From Conchocele bisecta (taxonomy: Eukaryota > Mollusca > Bivalvia > Lucinida > Thyasiridae), in assembly GCA_029237695.1 (NCBI GenBank), contig CM055266.1:108083370-108147369 (forward strand): a stretch of DNA of 64,000 nucleotides. Direction: 5' to 3'. Shown here piece by piece: positions 43,791-54,272 of the stretch (the stretch's first letter is position 1; each line of letters opens with the position of its first letter). The position numbers and the translations under genes were made by a program. The notes beneath the pieces were generated by a model. It saw nothing but the letters and a program-made list of their open reading frames with translations, made no database searches and had not been told where the DNA came from.

Positions 43791-44366
43791 GTATATTGCG
43801 ATGGCACGCCATCGACTGTGCTCAAGTTCTATGTTCATGCCCTGCCCCAGCCGTGCTTCCCTTGCCCAGCACTTCATGTACAGGTTTGTCATCATCCATA
43901 TTTTATTTCACACCGCAGCATGCTACCCATTTCCCCAGGTCATGGTCAAATAACTAATTTCCAGTTCAGTACATTCATTCTGCTATAACCTCTTTACCAT
44001 ATGAGCGATTCATATTTTCTTTCAGTAGACTCGTGCAACTTAACTTTGTCTATTCTTCTATAACTTCTATACCATATTAATATGCATGTTTGTGATACAG
44101 CGATGGGATACATGCCGTTGGCGGCGTTTTTGTAAAATGGAACCCCTCTAAACCAGACACCAATAAAACATCTGTGATCATAATTTCTGATTTCTTAAGT
44201 CATTTATCGAACGTGATAATGCATGTTTGTGATCGCATAGCACACAACTATGTCTCAGAATGATCAAATGCCTGATTTACAGTGAAATTTCTATAAACCA
44301 GACACCCTGATGACCTCCCAGGGTGTCCGGTTTAGAGAGTTTTCACTGTATTACAATATCCCTCAC
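43791..44366. other. Mixed repeat remnants
   Basis: TCTAAACCAGACACCAATAA at 44153 and AAACCAGACACC ... GGTGTCCGGTTTAGAG at 44293-44350 belong to the Tigger-like tip family at 58118-58320. GTCATGGTCAAATAAC and ATGCATGTTTGTGAT phrases are bivalve-type repeat text. No exon is supported. Confidence 0.45.
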
Positions 44367-44400
44367 ACCTGTGTTTGCCCCATGTAGACAGGGTGGAGTA
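44367..44400 (+). repeat. Duplicate of a splice-acceptor region
   Basis: ACCTGTGTTTGCCCCATGTA then GACAGGGTGGAGTA matches ACCTGTGTTTGCCCCATGTC then GACAGGGCGGAGAT at 49505-49538, which is the acceptor of the last confident exon. Only a few of 34 bases differ. The copy runs only about 10 bases into the exon. Confidence 0.85.
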
Positions 44401-44404
44401 CGTA

Positions 44405-44519
44405 AATGTGGCTGTGACTGGAGAAATGTGGCTGATGTGTTTTGCGACCAGTGTAGATCCAGATCAGCCTGTGCATCCACACAGTCTGATCAGGATCTGT
44501 ACCGTTCGCCATTCCATTA
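44405..44519 (+). mobile_element. M1 left half, cut by the following element
   Basis: TGTGGCTGTGACTGGAGAAA, CCAGTGTAGATCCAGATCAG, CACAGTCTGATCAGGATCTG, TTCGCCATTCCATTAT. It stops at the 5' end of family D. The right half was not found at 49500. Confidence 0.75.
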
Positions 44520-44568
44520 TTGTATCCCCCAGACTACCGTCGGGGGATACTATGGATTTGACAGCGCG

Positions 44569-44614
<46 letters not shown>

Positions 44615-45363
44615 CGTAGACACTTCTTGTCCGGAGCATAACTCGAACACCCTTTGGAATATTTTCATGAAACTTCACACATGCATAGACCACGACCCGA
44701 AGGTGTGTCGCGCACAAGAATGACAACTCTTGCATAGCTAATTTTTGAGTTATCTCCCTTTTTTGTTTCTCGCACTGATTTCGTGTCCGGAGCATAACTC
44801 CACCACCCTTTCGAATATTTTCATGAAACTTCACACATGCATAGACCACGACCCGAAGGTGTGTCGCGCACAAGAATGACAACTCTTGCATAGCTAATTT
44901 TTTAGTTATCTCCCTTTTTTGTTTCGCGCACTGATTGACCATAACTCAACCACCCTTTGGAATATTTTTATGAAACTTAACACATTCAATTAGACCACGA
45001 ACCGAAGGTGTGTCGTGCACAAGAATGACAACTCTTGCATAGCTAATTTTTGAGTTATCTCCCTTTTTTGTTTTCGCTCACTGATTTCCTGTCCGGAGCA
45101 TAACTCGACCACCCTTTGGAATATTTTCATGAAACTTCACACATGCATAGACCACGACCCGGAGGTGTGTCGCGCACAAGAATGACAACTCTTGCGTAGC
45201 TAATTTTTCAGTTATCTCCCTTTTTTGTTTTGCGCACTCTACAAACTGGACAATAATGCATGAAGACCTGTTTTCTCTCGTCTGCTCTGTATACCTTTTC
45301 TCGTGTGCTCTGTACACCTTACCTGTAGAGAGAACAATAGAAACTGGGAGAACCATGTGCTAA

Positions 45364-46100
45364 GCATGGGCTAGCATGTGCAGATGTCCACTGCTTGACC
45401 ACGGCTTGGACCACTGCTGACCAGGTAATTTATACAGGTAAATCACTACATTGGGTACTGTGTTGAAAATATTGTGGCATTATGTGGACCTCTGCAGATA
45501 TATGTAGATAAATATAGGACTATTAAAAAAAAATCTGGTCTCCAATAGCAAGCATTATTATTTTTAAACTTTTTTTTGTCATTTTTTTTTTTTTTTTTTT
45601 TCATTATTTTTTTTCATTTTTTTTTTCAAATTATTTTTCAATTTGACTGGAAAAAAAATCTGGGCTCCAGTAGCAAGCATTATTATTTTTAAACTTTTTT
45701 TTTACCCCATTTTTTTTTTTCATTTTTTTTTCTCAAATTATTTTTCAATTTTTGTCCAGTAGCAGAAGGTCGTAAGTGCTATATACAGACTATTCACCTG
45801 TACATGTGCTAGCATGTGCAACTGACCACTGACCACTTACAGGTAATTTATACAGGTAAATGATTATATTACATTTCCGTAAACTGTGTTGAAAATATTG
45901 TGGCATTATGTGGACCTGTGCAGATATATGTAGATAAATATAGGACTATTAAAAAAAATTCTGGGCTCCAGTAGCAAGCATTATTATTTTTAATTTTTAA
46001 ACTTTTTTCCATTTTTTTTTTTCATTTTTTTTTTCAAATTCTTTTTCAATTTTTGTCTAGTAGCATAAGGTCGTAAGTGCTATATACAGACTATTATCAT
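45364..46100. repeat. Duplicated block with long T-runs
   Basis: TACAGGTAAATCACTACATT and GTGTTGAAAATATTGTGGCA, then TAGCAAGCATTATTATTTTT and T-runs, appear at 45433-45620 and 45850-46050; a third partial is at 45665-45750. It lies inside the family D span. Confidence 0.75.
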
Positions 46101-46102
46101 AT

Positions 46103-46185
46103 AATAAAACAATTATTGACTAGTGAGCCATAGAATATAATCTGATATTCTATGGTTCACTAGTCAATAATTGTATAATATGTTC
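46103..46185. repeat. Palindrome
   Basis: CAATTATTGACTAGTGAGCC and ATAGAATAT face ATATTCTATGGTTCACTAGT and CAATAATTG. The arms are about 35 bp. Confidence 0.82.
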
Positions 46186-46321
46186 GGACCAGTGAAAATT
46201 GCTTTCGGGCCCAGGCTCGAGGTCAAGGCGGGACAAGGCGAGGCATCTGATTCCGCGGAATTCTTGTTTACTTATCTCCCTTTGTTGTTTCGTGCTCTGA
46301 TTTTGTATCCAAAGCATAACT

Positions 46322-47013
46322 CGAACACGCATATACGCATTGCTCTAATGGTCCTCTACCGCCCTGTGCCAAATCCACGTTCGTTCTGCCCCCGTCAAGC
46401 CCAGGGTCAAGGTCACATACTTAGTGCTTCAAAAAAAATTAACGCTTGGGTAAATATCTTATACTTTCTGTTTTCTTTCATGGATCATGGATCATCTTCA
46501 TATTTCATATACGCATTGCTCTAATGGTCCTCTACCGCCCTGTGCCAAATCCACGTTCGTCCTGCCCCACCAATCCCAGGGTCAAGGTCACATACTTGGT
46601 GCTTCAAAAACTTTAACGCTCAGGTAAATATCTTATAATTTTTAATTTTTATTTCCATTCACGGATCAACTTCATATTTCATATACGCGTTGCTCTAATG
46701 GTCGTCTACCGCCCTGTGCCAAATCCACGTTCGTCCTGCCCCCGCCAAGCCCAGGTCAAGGTCACATACTTAGTGCTTCAAAAACTTTTTTAACGCTCGG
46801 GTAAATATCTTATAATTTCTGTTTTCTTTCATGGATCATCTTCATATTTCATATACGCATTGCTCTAATGGTCCTCTACCGCCCTGTGCCAAATACACGT
46901 TCGTCCTGCCCCGCCAATCCCAGGGTCAAGTCACATACTTGGTGCTTCAAAAACTTTAATGCTCAGGTAAATATCTTATAATTTTTCTTTCCATTCACGG
47001 ATCAACTTCATAT
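46322..47013 (+). repeat. Family E tandem units, left block
   Basis: Units of about 165-185 bp: TACGCATTGCTCTAATGGTC, CCGCCCTGTGCCAAATCCAC, CAGGGTCAAGGTCACATACT and TGGTGCTTCAAAAACTTTAA. It resumes at 48754 after the family A insertion and ends at 49130 with GTGTTCTATGAACAC then ATTTTCTAG. No clear 5' end is visible at 46322, where family D text changes into it. Confidence 0.8.
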
Positions 47014-48753
47014 TTATGCCCCCGCCACTGAATGGTGAGGGGGGCATATAGTGTTACCGGCGTCCGTACTTCGTACGTACTTACGTACGTACGTACGTAC
47101 TTCGAAACGTCCCAAACCTTAAAACGCTGGGTAAATGGCTTATAATTTCTGTTTCCTTGCTCGGATCTGCTTCACATTTCACACAGCATTGCTCCAATGG
47201 TCCCTACGCTGTGACAAATCCACATTCGGTCCCGCCCCCGCTAAGCCCCAGGGTCAAGTCACAGACTTGGTGCATTCGAACCTTAACGCTGGGTAAATGG
47301 CTTATAATTCTGTTTCTTGCTCGGACTGCTTCACATTTCACACACTCGCATTGCTCCAATGGTCCTCTACCGCCCTGTGACAAATCCACATTCGTCCCGC
47401 CCCCGCTAAGCCCAGGGTCAAGGTCACAGACTTGGTGCATTCAAAAACCTTAACGCTGGTGGTTAAATGGCTTATAATTTCTGTTTCCTTGCTCGGATCT
47501 GCTTCACATTTCACACACGCATTGCTCCAATGGTCCTCTACGCCCTGTGACAAATCCACATTCGTCCCGCCCCGCTAAGCCCCAGGGTGAAGGTCACGAT
47601 TTGGTGCGTTCGAAACCTTAACGCTGGGTAAATGGCTTAATAAATTTTCTGTTTCCGTTCCCCCGCTCAGATCTGCTTCAACATTTCACACACGCATTGC
47701 TCCAATCGTCCCCTCCTACCGCCTGTGACAAACCTTCACATTCGTCCGCCCCCGCTAAGCCCAGGTCAAGGTCACAGGAACTTATTGCTTTGAAACCTTT
47801 AACGCTGGGTAAATGGCCTTATAATTTTCCTGTTTCCTTGCTCGATCTGCTTCACATTTCACACATGCATTGCTCCAATGGTCCTCTAACCGCCCTGTGA
47901 CAAATCCACATTCGTCCCGCCCCGCTAAAGCCCAGGGTCAAGGTCACAGACTTGGTGCATTCAAAACCTTAACGCTGGGTAAATGGCTTATATTTAATTT
48001 CTGTTTTCCCATAGCTCGGATCTGCTTCACATTTCATTCACATTTCACACACGCATTGCTCCAATGGTCCTCTACCGCCCTGTGACAAATCCACATTCGT
48101 CCCGCCTCCGCTAAGCCCAGGGTCAAGGTCACAGACTTGGTGTGTTCGAAACCTTAACGCTGGGTAAATGGCTTATAATTTCTGTTTCCTTGCTCGGATC
48201 TGGTTCACATTTCACACACGCATTGCTCCAATCGTCCTCTACCGCCCTGTGACAAATCCACATTCGTCCCGCCCCCGCTAAGCCCAGGGTCAAGCTCACA
48301 GACTTGGTGCGTTCGAAACCTTAACGCTGGGTAAATGGCTTATAATTTCTGTTTGCTTGCTCGGATCTGCTTCACATTTCACACACGCATTGCTCCAATG
48401 GTCCTCTACCGCCCTGTCACAAATCCACATTCGTCCCGCCCCCCCCCCGCTAAGCCCAGGGTCAAGGTCACAGACTTGGTGCGTTCGAAACCTTAACGCT
48501 CGGGTAAATGGCTTGTAATTTCTGTGTCCTTATTCGGATCTGCGTCACATTTCTCACACACATTGCTCCAATGCTCCTCTACCGCCCTGTGACAAATCCA
48601 CATTCATCCCGCCCCCGCTAAACCCAGGGTCAAGGTCACAGACTTGGTGCGTTCGAAACCTTAACGCTCGGGTAAATGACTTATAATCAAATATGCCTCG
48701 TTTTCTTTAGCTGCCAGCGGGGGCATTCGTGTGCCGACAGGCCACATTTCTAG
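47014..48753 (+). mobile_element. Rolling-circle-like element, family A, copy A1, nested in family E
   Basis: TTATGCCCCCGCCACTGAAT and inverted GGGGGGCATA, then an ACGT microsatellite. About 9-10 core units of roughly 165 bp have CACACGCATTGCTCCAATGG, GTGACAAATCCACATTCGTC and CAGGGTCAAGGTCACAGACT. The 3' end has GGGGGCATTCGTGTGCCGAC, AGGCCACATTTCTAG. The flanking text CTTCATAT and TTCATATATGCG rejoins into the family E unit, placing the insertion between two T. Confidence 0.88.
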
Positions 48754-49130
48754 TTCATATATGCGTTGCTCTAATGGTCCTCTACCGCCCTGTGCCAAAT
48801 CCACGTTCGTCCCGCCCCCGCCAAGCCCAGGGTTAACATCATATACTTAGTGCTTCAAAAACTTTAATGCTCAGGTAAATATCTTATAATTTCTGTTTTC
48901 TTTCACGGATCAGCTTCATATTTCATATATGCATTGCTCTAATGGTCCTCTACCGCCCTGTGCCAAATCCACGTTTGTCCTGCCCCCGCCAAGCCCAGGG
49001 TGAAGGTCACATACTTGGTGCTTCAAAAACTTTAACGCTCAGGTAAAAGAAAATTTTGACTTGCAATTTGGCCTCATTTATTATCAAAGCGATATGTGGG
49101 ACATCCGTGTTCTATGAACACATTTTCTAG
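48754..49130 (+). repeat. Family E tandem units, right block and 3' terminus
   Basis: TTGCTCTAATGGTCCTCTAC and CCTGTGCCAAATCCACG units, then CAATTTGGCCTCATTTATTA and the hairpin GTGTTCTATGAACAC with ATTTTCTAG. It is followed by family D core text (AAACTTCACACATGCATAG). Confidence 0.8.
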
Positions 49131-49529
49131 TTTATTAAACTTCACACATGCATAGAAGACGACCCAAAGGTGTGTCGCACGTAAGAATGACAACTCTTGC
49201 GTCGTTAATTTCTTAGTTATCTCCCTTTGTTGTTTCGTGCACTGATTTCGTGTCTGGAGCATAACTCGAACACCCTTTGGAATATTTTCATGAAACTTCA
49301 CACATGCATAGACCACGACCCTAAAGGTGTGTCCCGCAAGAATGACAACTCTTGCATCACCAATTCTTTAGTTATCTCCCTTTGTTTTTCCGTCACTGAT
49401 TTTGTCTCCGGAGCATAACTCGAACACCCTTTTTTCAAACTACTTGTGTATCTGGGGAGGGGGATACACATGCGCTTGTCGACAAGCGTCCATTTCTAGT
49501 TAATACCTGTGTTTGCCCCATGTCGACAG

Positions 49530-49660
49530 GGCGGAGATGCAGACGCGAACGGAGCGGTGGCGGGCGCCCTACTGGGGTGTAAGCTGGGCCTGGACGCGAT
49601 CCCGCGGTCCTGGGTGGAGAACCTCGCACACCGGGCCTGGCTCGACGACCTTGTAGACAG
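49530..49660 (+). CDS. ADP-ribosylglycohydrolase, exon with GGDADANG metal motif
   Basis: The acceptor TTTGCCCCATGTCGACAG ends at 49529; the donor is GACAG followed by GTGGGT. It has 43 codons plus two bases (phase 2). It encodes GGDADANGAVAGALLGCKLG then LDAIPRSWVENLAHRAWLDD and LVD plus a split Arg. GGD-x-D-T-x-x-x-x-x-A-G-A is the C-terminal metal loop of ARH/DraG. ARH3 uses Asp314, Asp316 and Thr317; here D297 and D299 are kept but the Thr position is Ala300 (GCG). The W-x-E-x-L segment is usual near the family's end, so only a short tail should follow. Confidence 0.93.
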
Positions 49661-49728
49661 GTGGGTGGGCACGGTCTGGGCATGGTGGGTTCATTATTAG
49701 ACCCCCGGCACATACTTAATAAATAAAT

Positions 49729-49821
49729 ATACCCCGGCATACGAAGTAGGTCGAGGGGTATATAGTATTTGTATTTCTGTCTGTCCGTAAGATTTGCATT
49801 AAAGTTCTTGTGTACTCATAG
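49729..49821 (+). mobile_element. Family C 5' fragment
   Basis: TACCCCGGCATACGAAGTAG, inverted GAGGGGTATATAG, then TCTGTCTGTCCGTAAGATTT. It matches the start of 54273-54696; the rest is missing. Confidence 0.7.
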
Positions 49822-50083
49822 TCGGTGATTGGTTGGGAGGATGCGAAGGGTAATTTAACGGTCGGCATTCATCCTTAATACCGGAATGCCGACTTGCATG
49901 GTTTGGCCCCCATGTACCTTTTTGGCCTTCTGAAACTTGAGAGATTTATCCTGTTATGCCCTATTAAAAAGTAATATGATTAGTGCTGATCATATTACTT
50001 TTGGGGTTGGAGCTAAGTGACTGTTGTGGAATGGACCTGGCACCAGGTCGGGGTATTCTTATTTCAGGGCTGAGTATACATTT
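49822..50083 (+). mobile_element. Family R retroposon-like copy, left part
   Basis: GGTTGGGAGGATGCGAAGGG, TTAACGGTCGGCATTCATCC, TGGTTTGGCCCCCATGTACC, GGAATGGACCTGGCACCAGG. It is interrupted by family A and continues at 51942 with CTGTAAATATTGAGTTCTGA. Confidence 0.7.
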
Positions 50084-51941
50084 TTATGCCCCCGCCACCG
50101 AATGGTGAGGGGGGCATATAGTGTTACCGGTGTCCGTACGTACGTACGTACGTACGTACGTACGTACGTCCCGAAACCTTAACGCTGGGTAAATGGCTTA
50201 TAATTTCTGTTTCCTTGCTCGGATCTGCTTCACATTTCACACACGCATTGCTCCAATGGTCCTCTACAGCCCTGTGACAAATCCACATTCGTCCCGCCCC
50301 CGATAAGCCCAGGGTCAAGGTCACAGACTTGGTGCTTTCGAACCTTAACGCTGGGTAAATGGCTTATAATTTCTGTTTCCTTGCTCAGATCTGCTTCACA
50401 TTTCACACACGCATTGCTCCAATGGTCCTCTACCGCCCTGTGACAAATCCATATTCGTCCCGCCCCCGATAAGCCCAGGGTCAAGGTCACAGACTTGGTG
50501 CTTTCGAAACCTTAACGCTGGGTAAATGGCTTATAATTTCTGTTTCCTTGCTCGGATCTGCTTCACATTTCACACACGCATTGCTCCAATGGGCCTCTAC
50601 AGCCCTGTGACAAATCCACATTCGTCCCGCCCCCGATAAGCCCAGGGTCAAGGTCACAGACTTGGTGCTTTCGAAACCTTAACGCTGGGTAAATGGCTTA
50701 TAATTTCTGTTTCCTTGCTCAGATCTGCTTCACATTTCACACACGCATTGCTCCAATGGTCCTCTACCGCCCTGTGACAAATCCACATTCGTCCCGCCCC
50801 CGATAAGCCCAGGGTCAAGGTCACAGACTTGGTGCTTTCGAAACCTTAACGCTGGGTAAATGGCTTATAATTTCTGTTTCCTTGCTCAGATCTGCTTCAC
50901 ATTTCACACACGCATTGCTCCAATGGTCCTCTACCGCCCTGTGACAAATCCACATTCGTCCCGCCCCCGATAAGCCCAGAGTCAAGGTCACAGACTTGGT
51001 GCTTTCGAAACCTTAACGCTGGGTAAATGGCTTATAATTTCTGTTTCCTTGCTCGGATCTGCTTCACATTTCACACACGCATTGCTCCAATGGTCCTCTA
51101 CAGCCCTGTGACAAATCCACATTCGTCCCGCCCCCGATAAGCCCAGGGTCAAGGTCACAGACTTGGTGCTTTCGAAACCTTAACGCTGGGTAAATGGCTT
51201 ATAATTTCTGTTTCCTTGCTCAGATCTGCTTCACATTTCACACACGCATTGCTCCAATGGTCCTCTACCGCCCTGTGACAAATCCACATTCGTCCCGCCC
51301 CGATAAGCCCAGGGTCAAGGTCACAGACTTGGTGCTTTCGAAACCTTAACGCTGGGTAAATGGCTTATAATTTCTGTTTCCTTGCTCGGATCTGCTTCAC
51401 ATTTCACACACGCATTGCTCCAATGGTCCGCTACCGCCCTCTGACAAATTCACATTTCGTCTCGCCCCCGCTAAGCCCAGGGTCAAGGTCACAGACTTGG
51501 TGCTTTTGAAACCTTAACGCTGGGTAAATGGCGTATAATTTCTGTTTCCTTGCTTAGATCTGCTTCACATTTCACACACACAGTGCTCCAATGGTCCTCT
51601 ACCATCCTGTGACAAATTCACATTTGTCCCGCCCCCGCTAAGCCCGGGGTCAAGGTCACAGACTTGGTGCATTTCAAACCTTAACGCTCGGGTAAATGGC
51701 TTGTATTTCCTGTTTCCTTGCTCGGATCTGCTTCACATTTCACACACGCATTGCTCCAATGCTCCTCTACCGCCCTGTGACAAATCAACATTTGTCCCGC
51801 CTCCGCTTTGCCCAGGGTCAAGCTCACAGACTTGGTGCGTTCAAAACCTTAACGCTTGGGTAAATGGCTTATAATCAAATATGCCTCGTTTTCTTTGGCT
51901 GCCAGCGGGGGCATTCGTGTGCCGACAGGCCACATTTCTAG
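50084..51941 (+). mobile_element. Rolling-circle-like element, family A, copy A2, nested in family R
   Basis: TTATGCCCCCGCCACCGAAT, GGGGGGCATATAGTGTTACC, then a pure ACGT run (50138-50169). About 10 very similar units of 167-169 bp follow (CAGATCTGCTTCACATTTCA, CCGATAAGCCCAGGGTCAAG), the last three more diverged. The end is GCCGACAGGCCACATTTCTA plus G. The flanks TACATTT and TCTGTAAAT rejoin to family R text, again between two T. Confidence 0.9.
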
Positions 51942-52012
51942 TCTGTAAATATTGAGTTCTGATTTTGGGAATTTCCCTCATTGTGGACAGATTAAATACA
52001 GGATCTCTTGTT
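51942..52012 (+). mobile_element. Family R copy, right part
   Basis: CTGTAAATATTGAGTTCTGA, TTTTGGGAATTTCCC. The AAAC tail is not preserved. Confidence 0.6.
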
Positions 52013-52016
52013 AGCA

Positions 52017-52258
52017 TATGTGGCTGGGACTGGAGAAATAGGGCTTACGGGTTTTGCAAGCAGTCTAGATCCAGATCAGCCTGTGCATCCAGCACAGTCT
52101 GATCAGGATCTGCTCAGTTCGCCGTTCCATCAATGAACACTCATCCTGCTTCTAACAACATAGATTGTCAACATGTTAAAAGAATGTGCTATTTGATTTA
52201 TAGGAGATACACAGGTCATTACTCCCATAAGCCCCCATTTCTCCAGTCACAGCCACAT
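52017..52258 (+). mobile_element. M1 foldback MITE
   Basis: TGTGGCTGGGACTGGAGAAA at the left, TTTCTCCAGTCACAGCCACA at the right. CAGTCTAGATCCAGATCAGC and CAGTCTGATCAGGATCTG lie inside. Confidence 0.85.
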
Positions 52259-52357
52259 ATAAGTAATCTAATATCCCTTGAAAAACCCTCGTGCTCACTC
52301 AGCTTATATAATTTTTCTTTTACTTATACATACATACTTTGGAAAGTAACACTATAA

Positions 52358-52646
52358 CAGTAGCCGATTTCATCAAAATTACAAAGTATACTTACCTAGC
52401 AAAGTATACTTTGAGGGAGTAATCATTTATTTTCCCCAAAATGCATTATTTCATATAGAACTAACAACAGCATATATTTGATGATTAAAAGTTGCAGATT
52501 TATTATTCTGAATTTATTTCATTATCACAGCCAAAATGGCTGTGATAATGTAATAAATTCAGTATAATAAAAATTAATAAATTTATCCTAAAATTGAAAA
52601 TTTCTCCCTCAAAGTATACTTTGCAATATTGGTGAAATCGGCTACA
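52358..52646. mobile_element. M4 long-palindrome MITE, copy 3
   Basis: CAGTAGCCGATTTCATCAAA at the left, TTGGTGAAATCGGCTAC at the right. The centre ATTATCACAGCCAAAATGGC, TGTGATAATG. The right arm lacks one AAAGTATACTTT unit. Confidence 0.9.
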
Positions 52647-52972
52647 GCTGTATGCAAAGTGTTATTTGTCCAAATATATCTGTGAATTGACACACATTGC
52701 TGGTTTCAGCTACTTCGATATGATGGAGAGAAAAAGAAACACTAAGGAGACGGTCGTATGAAGTGGAATGGATATGTATAAGGACAAATGGGGCTTACAG
52801 ACACGTAGTGGTGTCTAAAATAATGTCACAGCGAACAGTTGAGCATGGCATTTCCAACAGTTATACCAGCTGATGATGGCCGGGCCACAATGTGATGACC
52901 TGTGGGTTTCTGTCGTAAAGAATAGTCTTTCAACTTATACATACAAAGATTTTCGTTCATTCACTTATTTAT
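52647..52972. other. No gene seen
   Basis: Intergenic or intron sequence without recognised repeats or exon signals. Confidence 0.4.
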
Positions 52973-53222
52973 TTAACCCTTAGACCGCTATCTTATTCTT
53001 TTTGTCGTCTGCTGTTTATTTTCTATTTTCCATTTTTATCATCAAAAACATGCTTTGACATCACTTTAGAATAATTTACAACATGCTTTGACAGCACTTC
53101 AGAATCATTTCCATTGGAAATGATTCGGAAGTGCTGTCAAACCATGTTTTTATTGAGAAATAAGGCAAGATATAAAAGTAACAGCAGATGACAATTGTTG
53201 TGAGTAGCGGTCTAAGGGTTAA
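52973..53222. mobile_element. M7 foldback MITE, complete copy with TTAA ends
   Basis: TTAACCCTTAGACCGCTA at the left and TAGCGGTCTAAGGGTTAA at the right are perfect inverses. Inside, TTTTTGTCGTCTGCTGTTTA faces AACAGCAGATGACAATTG, around ATTTCCATTGGAAATGATTC. Confidence 0.88.
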
Positions 53223-53289
53223 TACAGGATTCAAATGTGTGTTTGTGCCCAACTAAAAAAGTGCAATATTAATTTGTTGGTCATGTCGT

Positions 53290-53565
53290 GTAGCACCTAA
53301 ACGCACTGACGCTGCACTCAGCATCGGCGTAAAATGTTTTGTGTCAAAAAAATGCACCAAGTTTCCTGTCAGATGAGATGTCACTCGCTCTGCTTAGACA
53401 TATCGCATAAACACATCTTTCGTCTAGTAGCAGGCGAAATTTCTTGTGCCAGTCACAAGACGAAAATGTGTTTATGCAGTATGTTCTGCATGTAGCTGAA
53501 TGTGAATTTGTCAGGCATCCAGCACCTATTTCAACGTAAAACATTTTTCACTGGTACGGGGTGCA
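53290..53565. repeat. Family Z foldback repeat, copy 1
   Basis: GCATCGGCGTAAAATGTTTT, ATGCACCAAGTTTCCTG, TTTCGTCTAGTAGCAGGCG, AAATTTCTTGTGCCAG and TATTTCAACGTAAAACAT. A matching copy is at 57487-57712. The ends are inverse (CGTAAAATGTTTT versus AACGTAAAACATTTT). Confidence 0.68.
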
Positions 53566-53749
53566 GCACCTGTAGAAAGGAGAAATAAATGTCACAAGTA
53601 CATGTTTCACACAGCTCGCTACATGTCAGTTGATATAATGGGCAGAGCTGGGATTGAGATGATGATTCCAAGTCTCGCAATGCAATATTATCCTGTAGAT
53701 ACGGCATACCAGGCTAGTGTCTTGGCATCCAGTTTATCAGGCAAGGAGT

Positions 53750-54188
53750 ATAATTGTGTCACTATTCCATCAGTTCTCTCAAAATTACGAAATGTAAATA
53801 ATAAACTTTCATTCACCAGTATCCCACTTATTGATTGGCATTATTCAACATTTTATGTCAGACGTAAATTTCCACACTGATATCAGGGGCGATAACCGTG
53901 TTCCTTAAAATGTTAATGGACATTCCTATTTATTGTCTGTATTTATTTTTTGATGTGCAATGATCATACTTCTGTCGAAAATATAAATAATAAAAAATTG
54001 TCATGCCTCATTTGGATTATACCACCGCGAGTCGCTATCATAATCAGTAAAGTATATATATTACTAAATGATAATATCTGTATAGCGGGCACTCGTAAAT
54101 TTTAGAACTGGTGGAATAGTGACACAATTATACACTTATTTAATGAAGAACATTTTGTACCTACCGAGTGGACATGCACCCTTAAATG
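53750..54188. mobile_element. Family X deletion derivative
   Basis: TGTGTCACTATTCCATCAGT at the left and ACTGGTGGAATAGTGACACA at 54105 are inverse, and GTGGACATGCACCCTTAAAT ends the right side. It resembles 8491-9205 without the coding fragment. Confidence 0.68.
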
Positions 54189-54272
54189 AATTGCATTATT
54201 GTGTGTCTGTTTATCCAGTGTTGTATATGTAGGTCAAAGTTGTTTCTTTAGACAGTGGTTACATTCACCTTG

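Larger units (their letters stand above)
44520..49499 (+). mobile_element. Rolling-circle-like element, family D, with nested insertions
   Basis: The 5' end is TTGTATCCCCCAGACTACCG and inverted GGGGGATAC, then a CCGCGT microsatellite (44572-44620). Core units of about 150 bp (44636-45240 and 49131-49435) have CATAACTCGAACACCCTTTG, CATGAAACTTCACACATGC, CACGACCCGAAGGTGTGTCG and AGTTATCTCCCTTTTTTG. The 3' end has the perfect hairpin CGCTTGTCGACAAGCG, then TCCATTTCTAG. Between the two core blocks are other repeats. The exon at 49530 begins 30 bp after the terminus. Confidence 0.72.
11016..49660 (+). other. ADP-ribosylglycohydrolase gene, span within the window
   Basis: Seven confident exons and one candidate exon define a plus-strand gene of more than 38 kb. 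Introns are about 136, 12728, 781, 1185, 2534, 6575 and 13603 bp. All junctions are GT-AG and phases agree (0, 0, 0, 0, 2, 0, with a phase-2 end at 49660). The exons from 11242 on give 337 residues plus a split codon, against roughly 320-380 for ARH/DraG proteins, so only the C-terminal tip, and possibly the N-terminus, is unaccounted for. Enzymes of this superfamily remove ADP-ribose from proteins or small molecules with two Mg ions. No signal peptide or membrane segment is seen, so a cytosolic or nuclear enzyme is expected. Introns are packed with mobile elements. No promoter or polyadenylation signal could be tied to the gene. Confidence 0.85.

Noticed and set aside
44367..44400. True alternative first part of the last ADP-ribosylglycohydrolase exon
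   Set aside because: Only about 10 exon bases are copied and the frame then enters an M1 MITE; kept as a duplication, not as an exon.
44550..45356. Minus-strand frames of 130 and 92 codons containing AMQELSFLCATHLRVVVY
   Set aside because: They are repeated once per family D tandem unit and include the translated CCGCGT microsatellite.
46200..46260. GC-rich stretch GGCCCAGGCTCGAGGTCAAG as an exon
   Set aside because: No acceptor-donor pair and no homology; it is flanked by family D core text.
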